From Flavobacterium sinopsychrotolerans (GTDB lineage: Bacteria; Bacteroidota; Bacteroidia; Flavobacteriales; Flavobacteriaceae): 64,000 nucleotides of DNA. Positions within the stretch are counted from its first letter, which is position 1. Each line of letters opens with the position of its first letter. Where the stretch lies: positions 248,001 to 312,000 of the forward strand of contig NZ_FODN01000003.1 of assembly GCF_900110375.1 (NCBI RefSeq). The letters are read 5' to 3'. Of the stretch, positions 1-9,634 are shown in pieces. The position numbers were made by a program, and so were the translations under genes. A model generated the notes under the pieces. The model had not been told where the DNA came from. It did not search any database and saw only the letters and a list, made by a program, of their open reading frames with translations.

Positions 1-941
1 ACTTTTTGAGATTCGATATGAAGACCGAAATGTTCCAAAAGCATCGCTGCACAAACTATCGAAGCAATAGGATTTGCAATATTCTTTCTTTTGGCTTCCG
101 GATAAGAGCCGTGAATAGGCTCAAAAAGTGCGCTTGAGTTTCCTAGTGATGCGGATGGCAATAATCCAATTGAACCTGTAATAACACTCGCTTCATCCGA
201 TAGAATATCACCAAATAAATTTTCGGTCAAAATGACGTCAAATTGTTTTGGATTAATTATGATTTGCATTGCAGCATTATCGACCAAAAGATATTCTAGC
301 GAAACATCAGGATATCCTTCCGCAATTTCTGTTACTACTTTTCTCCACAATCTTGACGTTTCAAGGATACTGGCTTTATCAACCAAAGTCACCTTTTTCT
401 TTCTTTTTTGAGCTGTTCTGAAAGCCAAATGACTGATTCTAATTATTTCTTCTTCTGAATATTCACATAAATCAGAGGCTAAAGTTCCTTGTTCATTGGT
501 CTTTTTTTCGCTGAAATAAGATCCTCCAGAAATTTCTCTAAAAATTATAAAATCAGCACCTTCGATTATTTTTCTTTTCAAAGGCGACAAATCTAATAAG
601 TCGTTGTATGGTTTAATAGGTCTTATATTGGCATACAATCCCAACTCTTGTCTCAATTTTAATAATCCTTGTATAGGACGCAATTTCGAATCTGAAACAG
701 CATCATATTTTGAGTCATCAACAGCTCCAAATAATATGGCATCTGTATTCAAACAAAGATTTAATGTTTGCTCTGGTAATGGTGTTCCGGTCTTTTCAAC
801 AGCAATGGCGCCAATTAAAGCATCTTCAAAAACAAACTCATGATCAAACACCACACCTACTGCATACAATGCTTTTTTTGCTTGTAAGATTACCTCTGGA
901 CCTATTCCGTCTCCTGAAAGTACTGCTATTTTTAAGTTCAT
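1..941 (-). CDS. leuB: 3-isopropylmalate dehydrogenase, 3' part outside window
   Basis: LeuB oxidatively decarboxylates 3-isopropylmalate with NAD+ in leucine synthesis in the cytoplasm. About 313 codons are present, starting at the ATG at 941 (MNLKIAVLSGDGIGPEV) and running off the window at base 1. The N-terminal GDGIGPEV, the substrate-binding stretch with LRQELGLYANIRP, and the late TGSIGLLPSASLG and FEPIHGSYP motifs are all readable in one frame. About 40 residues should be missing beyond the edge. It lies 38 bases behind leuA on the same strand and is probably co-transcribed with it. Family assignment is very secure. Confidence 0.95.
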   Translation of the reverse strand, partial: MNLKIAVLSGDGIGPEVILQAKKALYAVGVVFDHEFVFEDALIGAIAVEKTGTPLPEQTLNLCLNTDAILFGAVDDSKYDAVSDSKLRPIQGLLKLRQELGLYANIRPIKPYNDLLDLSPLKRKIIEGADFIIFREISGGSYFSEKKTNEQGTLASDLCEYSEEEIIRISHLAFRTAQKRKKKVTLVDKASILETSRLWRKVVTEIAEGYPDVSLEYLLVDNAAMQIIINPKQFDVILTENLFGDILSDEASVITGSIGLLPSASLGNSSALFEPIHGSYPEAKRKNIANPIASIVCAAMLLEHFGLHIESQK

Positions 942-979
942 AATAGTAGGATTTAGATTTTATTAGAAATCAAAATATT

Positions 980-2161
<1,182 letters not shown>

Positions 2162-2190
2162 TTATTTAATGTAATTTCACAACTTGATAA

Positions 2191-2198
2191 CAAAAATA
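2191..2198 (-). promoter_or_regulatory. -7 box upstream of leuA
   Basis: The minus strand reads TATTTTTG, matching the Bacteroidetes TAnnTTTG -7 consensus, 30 bases upstream of the leuA ATG. No well-spaced TTG -33 element is obvious, so this is a motif match only. Confidence 0.4.
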
Positions 2199-2309
2199 TC
2201 TTTCATTACTTTATTATAAAACTCAATTTAATGAAATATACTGCTTATAAAGCAAACAATAACTTTACAACTATTTGATTAACAGTAAATTAAGTTACTA
2301 TATTCTACA

Positions 2310-3854
2310 ATGGCTAACCATCAAAAAGATTTCTTATTTGTATTAATAAAATCACTTTCAAAATCTGAAAAAAGACAATTCAAGATTTTTGCAAGCCGAT
2401 TGGAAACCAGTTCCAATACAAAATTCATCGAATTATTCAATATTTTAGACAAATCTGAAATCTATGATGAGAAACTTATTCTGAAAAGCGGTATCATTAA
2501 AAAAGTACAATTATCGAATCTAAAATCGTACTTGTATAAACAAATTTTAGTGAGCATCCGACTGAATATTCCCAGCCAGAACATTCGGTATCAGCTGAGA
2601 GAACAAATTGATTTTGCTGCCATATTGTACAATAAAGGGTTATACAAGCAGAGTTTAAAAATTTTGGATAAAACAAAAATTTTAGCTTTAGAGAATGACG
2701 AAAAACTGATGGCTTATGAAATTGTAGAATTCGAAAAACTTATCGAATCACAATACATCACCCGAAGTATTCAAGGACGCGCAGATGAATTAGTCGTTCA
2801 AGCTAAAGAATTAAATTATCGCAATACCATTTCCAGTAAATTATCTAACTTATCCCTGCAATTGTATGGTATAATGCTTAAAACGGGTTATGTAAAAAGT
2901 GACGAAGAATATAAATATATAGACGATTATTTCCATAAGCATATTTCTAAATTTGATGAGAAAAAATTCGGATTTAGGGAAAAATACTGGTTTTATAACG
3001 CCAATCTTTGGAGAAGTTTTCTGGTGCAGGATTTTCTTTCCTGCTATAAATATTCTTTAAAATGGGTGACGCTGTTTTATGATAATCCAAGTATGATTCA
3101 TTTAAATCCTGTGTTTTTCCTTAAAGGAAACCATTATTTATTAGAATCTTTATATATGTTAAAGTACAAATCTAAATTTAAAAAATATTTAGCGCTGCTG
3201 GAAAATACCATCAAAGATTCCCATTTTCCCGTGAATGATAACATTGCGTCTTTATCATTTTTATATGTCTATAATAATAAATTGAATTACCATATTCTGG
3301 AAGGTACTTTTGCCGAAAGCGAATACTTAATTCCTGAAGTATTAAATAAATTAAAAATTCACTCTGACCACCTTGATGAACATCACGAAATGTTGTTCTA
3401 TTATAAATTTGCGTCAATTTATTTTGGGAACGAAAAATATGCGGAGTGTATCTTTTATTTAGAGAAAATCATAAACAACAAAAATCTTTCGATGCGAGAA
3501 GATTTGATGTGTTTCGCCAGAATACTTTGTTTGATTGCGCATTATGAATTAGGGAAAGATTATTATCTGGAAAATCAATTGAAGAACACCTATAAATTCC
3601 TAATCAAAATGAATGATTTACATGAAGTGCAAAAAGAAATCATTAAGTTTTTGAAGAATTTAAACTCCATTTATCCAACAGATATCAAAAAGGAATTTGT
3701 AAAAATGAGAGCGCGTTTTATTGAATTGGAAAAAAATACTTACGAAAAAAGAGCTTTCCTTTATCTCGATATTATTTCTTGGCTGGAAAGCAAAATTGAA
3801 AACCGAAAAATCAGTACTATTATTAAGGAAAAAGCAAAATTGATTAGTCGATAA
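2310..3854 (+). CDS. conserved helical protein of unknown function
   Basis: I do not recognise the function. The 514 residues are rich in Lys, Leu, Tyr and Phe, with repeated amphipathic helices and no signal peptide or membrane segment, so a cytosolic all-alpha (TPR-like) scaffold is likely. The opening MANHQKDFLFVLIKSLSKSE suggests a short helical N-terminal domain. It is transcribed divergently from leuA across a 148-base gap and is followed at once by a strong hairpin, so it is probably monocistronic. No catalytic motif was found. The long open frame with neighbour-like composition makes it a real gene. Confidence 0.8.
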   Translation: MANHQKDFLFVLIKSLSKSEKRQFKIFASRLETSSNTKFIELFNILDKSEIYDEKLILKSGIIKKVQLSNLKSYLYKQILVSIRLNIPSQNIRYQLREQIDFAAILYNKGLYKQSLKILDKTKILALENDEKLMAYEIVEFEKLIESQYITRSIQGRADELVVQAKELNYRNTISSKLSNLSLQLYGIMLKTGYVKSDEEYKYIDDYFHKHISKFDEKKFGFREKYWFYNANLWRSFLVQDFLSCYKYSLKWVTLFYDNPSMIHLNPVFFLKGNHYLLESLYMLKYKSKFKKYLALLENTIKDSHFPVNDNIASLSFLYVYNNKLNYHILEGTFAESEYLIPEVLNKLKIHSDHLDEHHEMLFYYKFASIYFGNEKYAECIFYLEKIINNKNLSMREDLMCFARILCLIAHYELGKDYYLENQLKNTYKFLIKMNDLHEVQKEIIKFLKNLNSIYPTDIKKEFVKMRARFIELEKNTYEKRAFLYLDIISWLESKIENRKISTIIKEKAKLISR

Positions 3855-3868
3855 GACTTTATATGACT

Positions 3869-3893
3869 AAAGGAGGTTCAAAACCTCCTTTTT
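3869..3893. terminator. bidirectional terminator
   Basis: A 10-bp perfect stem (AAAGGAGGTT with AACCTCCTTT) closes a 3-base loop. It has T-rich sequence on the plus side and an A run on the other, between the plus-strand gene ending at 3854 and the minus-strand gene ending at 3946. Confidence 0.8.
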
Positions 3894-3945
3894 GTTAAAT
3901 GATATTTTTTCACAATTGAAATATCGAATAAAAATATCTCAATTA

Positions 3946-4236
3946 TTACGCTAATTTGTCCGTTCGGTAAACTATAGGCGCTTCTTGTAACAATGGTTTC
4001 ACTTTTTCAAAAAAAGAAATAAGGTACGATTGCTCATTATGAATCTTCAATCCCGCCTCATTTTCCCATACTTCATGAAAAATAAAAATAGTTGATTCTT
4101 CCATACTTTGATGTAAATCGTACTGCAAACAAGCAGCTTCTTTAGTCGATTTTTGAACCAAATCCAGTAAAAGTGATTTCAATGTATCCACACTTTCCGG
4201 CTTGCTTTTTAGGATGACGGTTAGATTGATTGCCAT
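3946..4236 (-). CDS. YgiN-like antibiotic biosynthesis monooxygenase (ABM) domain protein
   Basis: A 96-residue single-domain protein of the dimeric ferredoxin-like ABM fold. It begins MAINLTVILKSKPESVDTLKSLL and contains the characteristic CLQYDLHQS and FIFHEVWENEAGLKIH strands. Family members include the quinol monooxygenase YgiN of E. coli. Its start lies 2 bases downstream of the mdaB-like gene stop, so the two are almost certainly co-translated; mdaB and ygiN are also neighbours in E. coli. A quinone redox-cycling or stress role is inferred from that pairing. The exact substrate is unknown. Confidence 0.8.
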   Translation of the reverse strand: MAINLTVILKSKPESVDTLKSLLLDLVQKSTKEAACLQYDLHQSMEESTIFIFHEVWENEAGLKIHNEQSYLISFFEKVKPLLQEAPIVYRTDKLA

Positions 4237-4238
4237 AA

Positions 4239-4841
4239 TTAATTTAAAAATAGTTGTGTTAAATGGTTTTGATACACTTTAAGATCATTTTCAACATTTG
4301 CATTTTTTTCAATATCATGAAAATGAATGCTTTGTAACGGTTTCATGCCTGTAAAAGCGTTCATTCGGTGAAAACCAAATAATGGTCCTTCATCCACACT
4401 GTGCTGATTGAAAAATTCTCCCGGTAAAGTAAAAGCTTCTTTTGGAGCATTCCAAGAGGTGGTTAACATATATTTTTTGCCATAAAGCATTCCTCCTGTT
4501 CCGTAATTGATTGTCGGATTTTCCGCTGAACGACCGTCACTTTTGTAAATCCCTTTGGCATGACCTTCAGTGAAAACAACATCAATGTATTTTTTAAATC
4601 CATGTGGCAACTGGAACCACCATATTGGCGTATGATAAATAATTACATCAGCCCAAACAAATTTCTCCACTTCTGCAGCAGGAATATAATCATCATTGAT
4701 GTTCGTTGTTTTTACTTCAAAATTACTATTGCTTTTGAAAAAATTCAAAGTTTCATTCGAAATGGTTTCATTAAATCGTCCTCCAGAATGGCCAAATTTT
4801 TGTCCGCCATTAATTATAAATATTTTTGTCATGATTTGCAT
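4239..4841 (-). CDS. mdaB: MdaB-like NAD(P)H-dependent quinone oxidoreductase
   Basis: A flavodoxin-like protein of 200 residues that likely reduces quinones with NAD(P)H on FAD. The sequence shows IFIINGGQKFGHSGGRFN, the YHTPIWWFQLPHGFKKYID segment typical of MdaB and MdaB-like enzymes, and GTGGMLYGKKYMLTTSWNAP. The start could be Met1 at 4841 or Met4 at 4832; the latter gives a more usual MTKIFIINGG opening. It is paired with the ABM gene and divergent from a LysR gene that probably controls it. The symbol is given by homology and is less certain than the family. Confidence 0.8.
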   Translation of the reverse strand: MQIMTKIFIINGGQKFGHSGGRFNETISNETLNFFKSNSNFEVKTTNINDDYIPAAEVEKFVWADVIIYHTPIWWFQLPHGFKKYIDVVFTEGHAKGIYKSDGRSAENPTINYGTGGMLYGKKYMLTTSWNAPKEAFTLPGEFFNQHSVDEGPLFGFHRMNAFTGMKPLQSIHFHDIEKNANVENDLKVYQNHLTQLFLN

Positions 4842-4857
4842 TTTTAATTTGATGGTG

Positions 4858-4865
4858 CAAAGTTA
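4858..4865 (-). promoter_or_regulatory. -7 box for the mdaB-like operon
   Basis: The minus strand reads TAACTTTG, a perfect TAnnTTTG match, 17 bases upstream of the first possible ATG. It lies back to back with the LysR gene's own -7 box, giving a compact divergent control region. Confidence 0.55.
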
Positions 4866-4901
4866 GAACGAGAATTTCTATTATTAAAATAACATAATTC
4901 A

Positions 4902-4909
4902 TACCTTTG
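4902..4909 (+). promoter_or_regulatory. -7 box for the LysR regulator
   Basis: TACCTTTG matches TAnnTTTG and sits 20 bases before the LysR ATG. The AT-rich stretch between it and the opposing box (about 36 bases) is where LysR binding would be expected. Confidence 0.5.
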
Positions 4910-4928
4910 TATCATAATTATAATAGTT

Positions 4929-5822
4929 ATGGTAAATTTAGAATGGTATCGAACGTTTAAAGCAGTTTACAAAACAGGAACTTTAACAAGTGCTGCGGAA
5001 GAATTATTTATTTCACAGCCTGGTGTGAGTCTGCATTTGAGTTCCTTGGAAACTTATGTAGGCTATAAATTATTTGACAGAACAGGTCGGAAAATGGTTC
5101 CCACCGAAAAAGGAAAAGTGCTCTACAATTTTATCATTGAAGCATTAACCAAACTGGAAGAGGCCGAGAAAAATTTTCAAAGAAGCACCGAGAAAAATAC
5201 GCCAACCATAAGTGTGGGAATGTGTTTTGAAACATTCCAAATCACACTGGAACAGTATATTTCGACGTTACCATTTAATGTTATTATTCAGTTTGGAGAA
5301 TATCCTGAAATGGTAGAAAATTTAGAAAAAGGAATTCTCGATTTGATTATCACGCCACAAATGGTCGTTAAAAACGCAATTGAATATCAGGCATTTTCAT
5401 CTGAAACTATTGTACTTGTTGGTGGAAGCGAAATTGACGATTTAGAATTCAATTCAATAGAAAAAAATGAAAATTTAGAAGAAATTGAACTTTGGCTAAA
5501 GCAACAAAAATGGTACGGAACTACCGGAGATATGGAACATTTACGTCGTTTTTGGCAATTAAATTTCAATAAACATCCTGATTTCAGACCTAATTATATT
5601 GTGCCAAATCTAAACTCTATAGTACGTTGTTTGAGCAGTGGCAAAGGCTTGGCTGTTGTTCCTGATTTTTTATGCCGTAAAGAAATCGATAATGCAACTA
5701 TAAAACTGATTTGGGAAGGGAAAACACCATTAAAAAACACGCTCTATTTTGCAACCAGAAAAAAAACAATGTATGAGGAAGAAATCGCTTTGATTAAGAA
5801 AATTTTCATCGATTTGAACTAA
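4929..5822 (+). CDS. LysR-family transcriptional regulator
   Basis: 297 residues, the usual LysR length. The N-terminal winged HTH reads LEWYRTFKAVYKTGTLTSAAEELFISQPGVSLHLSSLETYVGYKLFDR in several pieces (residues about 4-52), with the classic GTLTSAAEELFISQP recognition region. The C-terminal part is the periplasmic-binding-like effector domain, including GKGLAVVPDFLCRKEI. It is transcribed away from the mdaB/ABM pair with a 87-base shared promoter region, the standard arrangement for a LysR regulator and its target. The redox-active target genes suggest a quinone or electrophile signal, which is inference. Confidence 0.9.
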   Translation: MVNLEWYRTFKAVYKTGTLTSAAEELFISQPGVSLHLSSLETYVGYKLFDRTGRKMVPTEKGKVLYNFIIEALTKLEEAEKNFQRSTEKNTPTISVGMCFETFQITLEQYISTLPFNVIIQFGEYPEMVENLEKGILDLIITPQMVVKNAIEYQAFSSETIVLVGGSEIDDLEFNSIEKNENLEEIELWLKQQKWYGTTGDMEHLRRFWQLNFNKHPDFRPNYIVPNLNSIVRCLSSGKGLAVVPDFLCRKEIDNATIKLIWEGKTPLKNTLYFATRKKTMYEEEIALIKKIFIDLN

Positions 5823-5877
5823 AATTTGTTATTCTGGAAATATAGTTTAATTTTATAAATCATTAAATTTTAAACTT

Positions 5878-5994
5878 ATGAATGGATTTTTCAAAACAAT
5901 ACTAGCAGGTTACGGAGCCAAAAAATTAGGCGGTGGCTGTTTTGGCACAATTCTAATCTTTATTATTATCTATTGGATATTAGGTTATTTTTAG
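5878..5994 (+). CDS. 38-residue small membrane protein
   Basis: A short ORF encodes MNGFFKTILAGYGAKKLGGG followed by a hydrophobic C-terminal half (CFGTILIFIIIYWILGYF) that forms one membrane segment. A TAAACTT leader precedes the ATG. The basic, glycine-rich N-terminus and single helix resemble the many small inner-membrane miniproteins of Flavobacteriia; I believe this type recurs there but cannot verify it. It lies 55 bases after the LysR gene and may be on its transcript. Function unknown. Confidence 0.6.
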   Translation: MNGFFKTILAGYGAKKLGGGCFGTILIFIIIYWILGYF

Positions 5995-6034
5995 AATTAA
6001 AACCCTAAAAATAACCCAATTATAAACTTATAAA

Positions 6035-8011
6035 TTAATATGCCAAAAGTTCTTTCAGGTTATTTTCGAAACGACCTTTTGGCAAATATTGATCTTCCAA
6101 GGCTTTTATAAATGGAATCGGCGTGTCTAAACTTGCCACTCTTTTTACTGGCGCATCAAGGTATTTGAAACAATTTTCCATTATCATTGCCGAAATATCG
6201 CTTGCAATTCCTCCAAACATGCTGTCTTCTTGATAAATAATTACTCTTCCCGTTTTCTTTACCGATGCAAAAATAGCTTCAGTATCCAAAGGTTGTAAAG
6301 TTCTTAAATCCAACAAATCAGCAGAAATTTCAGGATTTTTTGATAAAGTATCCAAAGCCCAATGCACCGCTGCTCCAAACGATATAATCGTAACCTGATT
6401 TCCTTCTTTCAACAAAGCCGCTTTTCCTAAAGGAATCGTATAATAATCTGTAGGAACATCTTGGTAAACACTTCTGTACAATTGTTTGTGCTCAAAAAAT
6501 AATACCGGATTTGGGTCGTTTATAGAAGTATTCAATAGTCCTTTCGCATCATATGGAAATGCTGGGTAAACCACTTTTAAACCCGGAGTTTTGGTAAACC
6601 AAGCTTCATTGGTTTGCGAATGAAAAGGCCCTGCTTGTGTTCCGCCGCCACAAGGCATTCGGACTACAACATCTGCTTTTTCCAACCAACGGTAATGAGA
6701 TTTGGCTAATAAATTGACAATTGGATTAAATCCTGTGGAAACAAAATCGGCAAACTGCATTTCCACAATCGCTTTGTATCCATTAATTGATAATCCCATT
6801 CCAGCCGAAACCACGGCACTTTCACAAATTGGCGTATTGATAACCCGCTCTTTGCCAAACTGCGCCACAAAACCATCAGTGATTTTGAAAGCACCACCAT
6901 ATTCAGCAATATCCTGCCCCATGATTACGGAGTTTTCATGGCGTTCCATTGATTGCCTCAAACTGGCAGAAATCGCATCTATAAAACGAATATTTTCTTT
7001 TTCTTCAGATGGTTTAACGTATTTAAATGCATACGGTTTGTAAACATCATTTAACTCTTCACTTAATGATGCTTCTATCTCCGGTTCAGCATTGGCAATA
7101 GCCAGACTTTCATCAATATCCTTCTTTATTTCAGTATGTAAAGCCGTGTCAAAATCTTCAGTAAGAACTCCGTTTTCTACTAAATATTTTCTGTAATTTT
7201 CTACGGGATCTTTAATCGCCCACATGTCCATTAACTCTTGCGGAACATATTTGGTCCCACTCGCCTCTTCATGCCCGCGCATTCTGAAGGTTTTGAATTC
7301 CAATAACACAGGACGTGGATTTTCTTTCATCGAAGCCTTCAATTCGGATAACAAATTAAATACTTCCAGAATATTATTTCCATCAACAATATGGCTTTCC
7401 ATTCCGTAGCCTTTCCCTTTATCGGCAAGGTTTTCGCAGCGGTATTGCTCGTTTGTAGGAGTTGACAATCCATAACCATTATTTTCGATGACAAACATCA
7501 CGGGCAATTCCCAAACCGAAGCAATATTCAACGCTTCGTGAAAATCGCCTTCGCTTGTTGCTCCTTCACCAGTAAAAACTGCGGTAACTTTTCCGTTTTT
7601 CTTAAGTTTATTGGCCAGTGCGATTCCGTCAGCAACGCCTAATTGCGGACCTAAATGCGAAATCATTCCAATAATCTTGTATTGTTGGGTTCCAAAGTGA
7701 AAACTGCGATCACGACCTTTAGTAAAACCATTTGCTTTGCCTTGCCATTGTGAAAAAAGACGGTACAACGGAATATCTCTTCCAGTGAAAACTCCCAGAT
7801 TTCTATGCATTGGCAAAATGTACTCATCTGAATCTAAAACTGCTGTGACTCCAACAGAAATAGCCTCTTGACCAATTCCAGAAAACCATTTGGATACCTT
7901 TCCCTGACGAATAAGAATCAACATTTTCTCTTCTATCAGCCTTGGTTTCAGTATTCTTTTATATAAATCTAATAATTGATTGTCAGTAAGATTTTTTCTA
8001 TCGAAGATCAT
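6035..8011 (-). CDS. fused E1 alpha/beta subunits of a 2-oxoacid (branched-chain type) dehydrogenase
   Basis: This is the thiamine-diphosphate-dependent E1 component that decarboxylates a 2-oxoacid and acylates E2 lipoyl groups. At 658 residues it joins alpha (about 1-330) and beta (about 340-658) in one chain. The alpha half has GIGQEAISVG, MHRNLGVFTGR and the TPP motif GEGATSEGDFHEALN ending in ENNGYG. The beta half has MGQDIAEYGGAFKITDGF and VVRMPCGGGTQAGPFHSQ. Fused E1 proteins of this kind are common in Bacteroidetes and usually annotated as 2-oxoisovalerate dehydrogenase. The E2 and E3 partners are not adjacent here, so the substrate (branched-chain acids or pyruvate) is inferred from sequence style only. 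Confidence 0.9.
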   Translation of the reverse strand: MIFDRKNLTDNQLLDLYKRILKPRLIEEKMLILIRQGKVSKWFSGIGQEAISVGVTAVLDSDEYILPMHRNLGVFTGRDIPLYRLFSQWQGKANGFTKGRDRSFHFGTQQYKIIGMISHLGPQLGVADGIALANKLKKNGKVTAVFTGEGATSEGDFHEALNIASVWELPVMFVIENNGYGLSTPTNEQYRCENLADKGKGYGMESHIVDGNNILEVFNLLSELKASMKENPRPVLLEFKTFRMRGHEEASGTKYVPQELMDMWAIKDPVENYRKYLVENGVLTEDFDTALHTEIKKDIDESLAIANAEPEIEASLSEELNDVYKPYAFKYVKPSEEKENIRFIDAISASLRQSMERHENSVIMGQDIAEYGGAFKITDGFVAQFGKERVINTPICESAVVSAGMGLSINGYKAIVEMQFADFVSTGFNPIVNLLAKSHYRWLEKADVVVRMPCGGGTQAGPFHSQTNEAWFTKTPGLKVVYPAFPYDAKGLLNTSINDPNPVLFFEHKQLYRSVYQDVPTDYYTIPLGKAALLKEGNQVTIISFGAAVHWALDTLSKNPEISADLLDLRTLQPLDTEAIFASVKKTGRVIIYQEDSMFGGIASDISAMIMENCFKYLDAPVKRVASLDTPIPFIKALEDQYLPKGRFENNLKELLAY

Positions 8012-8126
8012 TTTTTCGGTTTTATAGTATGGTTCAAAGATAAAAAAATATAACAGTTTAGTATTATTTTGTTATATTTTTTTATATTGTTTATAAGTTT
8101 TAAAATTCAGATATAAAATTATTCTT

Positions 8127-8134
8127 TACATTTG
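8127..8134 (+). promoter_or_regulatory. -7 box for the 2OG oxygenase gene
   Basis: TACATTTG matches TAnnTTTG, 48 bases upstream of the ATG at 8183, in a region shared with the divergent E1 gene. No TTG was found at the ideal spacing. Confidence 0.45.
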
Positions 8135-8182
8135 TATCTGCAAGGTTTTTAACCTTCAAGTTATTAAAAAATATTTAAAAGT

Positions 8183-9133
8183 ATGCAAAACATTCCTAGT
8201 GTTGACTTGCGTGATTTCCTTTCGGACGACCCGAAACGTAAACAAAAATTTGTAAATGAAATCGGAAGTGCATTTGAAGATATTGGCTTCGTAGCACTCA
8301 AAGGGCATTTTTTAAACGACCAGTTGGTTGATGAATTGTATGGTGAAATTAGAAATTTTTTCGCTTTACCTTTAGAAACAAAACACAGTTATGAAATCCC
8401 TGGAATTGGCGGACAAAGAGGTTATGTTTCTTTTGGAACAGAGCATGCCAAAGGCAGAAAAGAGGGTGATTTGAAGGAGTTTTGGCATTTTGGACAATAC
8501 GTGTCTGAAGATTCAAAATACGCATCTGAGTATCCTGAAAACGTTGAAGTGAAGGAACTTCCCCGTTTTAATGTTGTAGGTAAAGAAGCGTACCAAATGC
8601 TTGAAAAAACAGGAGTTTATGTTTTGAGAGCTTTGGCTTTACACCTTGGTTTGGATGAGTTTTATTTTGACCAGTATACTAAAGACGGAAATTCAATTTT
8701 AAGACCTATTCATTACCCACCAATCACATCTGAACCAGCAAATGCAATTCGTGCTGCTGCTCACGGTGATATCAATTTGATTACTTTGTTGATGGGTGCT
8801 CAAGGAAAAGGATTGCAAGTACAAAATCACAACGGAGAATGGATTGATGCCATTGCTGAACAGGATGAATTAGTAATTAATGTGGGTGATATGTTATCGC
8901 GTCATACTAATAACAAATTGAAATCTACGATTCATCAAGTGGTAAACCCACCAAGAGAATTATGGGGAACTTCGCGTTATTCTATTCCGTTTTTTATGCA
9001 TCCGGTGAGTGATATGAAATTGGATTGTTTGGAAAACTGTATTGATGCCGAAAATCCAAAAAAATTCGAAGATATTACTGCGGGAGCTTATTTATACGAG
9101 CGTTTAGTAGATTTAGGTCTTATTAAAAAGTAA
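8183..9133 (+). CDS. isopenicillin-N-synthase-family 2OG-Fe(II) oxygenase
   Basis: 316 residues with an N-terminal DIOX_N-like part (IPSVDLRDFLSDDPKRK) and a C-terminal double-stranded beta-helix. The iron facial triad is His194, Asp196 and His251, and Arg265-x-Ser267 supplies the usual 2-oxoglutarate-binding RxS. These enzymes hydroxylate, desaturate or cyclise small substrates. IPNS-like homologues are frequent in Bacteroidetes and are not evidence of antibiotic synthesis. It is divergent from the E1 gene, stands alone, and ends at a strong terminator. The substrate is unknown. Confidence 0.88.
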   Translation: MQNIPSVDLRDFLSDDPKRKQKFVNEIGSAFEDIGFVALKGHFLNDQLVDELYGEIRNFFALPLETKHSYEIPGIGGQRGYVSFGTEHAKGRKEGDLKEFWHFGQYVSEDSKYASEYPENVEVKELPRFNVVGKEAYQMLEKTGVYVLRALALHLGLDEFYFDQYTKDGNSILRPIHYPPITSEPANAIRAAAHGDINLITLLMGAQGKGLQVQNHNGEWIDAIAEQDELVINVGDMLSRHTNNKLKSTIHQVVNPPRELWGTSRYSIPFFMHPVSDMKLDCLENCIDAENPKKFEDITAGAYLYERLVDLGLIKK

Positions 9134-9154
9134 ACTTAATTTACGTCAAATACT

Positions 9155-9192
9155 AAAAGACATTAAGTTTATGCTTAATGTCTTTTGTTTTT
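9155..9192. terminator. terminator after the 2OG oxygenase
   Basis: A 13-bp perfect stem (AAAAGACATTAAG / CTTAATGTCTTTT) with a 6-base loop and a T-rich tail. It lies over the apparent upstream extension of the next reading frame, which helps to reject that extension. Confidence 0.85.
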
Positions 9193-9237
9193 TACCAATT
9201 TAAAATAGCATTATTCGCTTTCAAAATATATAAAGTT

Positions 9238-9567
9238 ATGGACTTACAAGACCAATTAAAAAACCTTTTTCCAGATCACGAACCATCGCCTGAAGAGCAA
9301 ATTGAAGAAGTGGCTCACGAATTATACGTTCAAAAAGAACCTATGATTTGTAAATTCGAAAAGCGTAAAGGAAAAGCAACTACCATAATTGAAGGTTACG
9401 AAGGTACTGAAGAGGATTTTAAAATTCTTGCTAAAGAAATTAAAACTAAATTGAGTGTTGGCGGAACTTTTAAAGATGATTCCATTATCATTCAAGGAGA
9501 TTATCGCGATAAAATAATGACTATTTTAAAAGAAAAAGGATTTAAAGTAAAACGAGTTGGAGGCTAG
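9238..9567 (+). CDS. SUI1/YciH-like translation initiation factor
   Basis: A 109-residue SUI1-fold protein starting MDLQDQLKNLFPDHEPSPEEQ. The core shows FEKRKGKATTIIEGYEGTEEDFK, LKTKLSVGGTFKDDSIIIQGD-type residues and a terminal IMTILKEKGFKVKRVGG, all hallmarks of the eIF1/SUI1/YciH family. The frame is open further upstream to 9178, but that extension begins inside a terminator hairpin and encodes hydrophobic, family-unlike residues, so the ATG at 9238 is preferred. Bacterial members affect start-codon selection in vitro; their physiological role is poorly defined. Confidence 0.88.
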   Translation: MDLQDQLKNLFPDHEPSPEEQIEEVAHELYVQKEPMICKFEKRKGKATTIIEGYEGTEEDFKILAKEIKTKLSVGGTFKDDSIIIQGDYRDKIMTILKEKGFKVKRVGG

Positions 9568-9634
9568 AAAAAATATTCAGTGTTCATCAATTAGTGTTCA
9601 GTTGAGCAATTTTAAACATTAAACAAAAAAAGCA

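Noticed and set aside
604..943. two short plus-strand ORFs over the leuB region
   Set aside because: They are antisense to leuB, which reads cleanly on the minus strand to the window edge.
6702..7043. 113-residue plus-strand ORF within the E1 gene
   Set aside because: Antisense shadow of the fused E1 coding region with no start context.
8183..9133. antibiotic (isopenicillin N) biosynthesis gene
   Set aside because: Only the oxygenase fold is shared; no peptide synthetase or related genes are near, and such oxygenases are common in Bacteroidetes.
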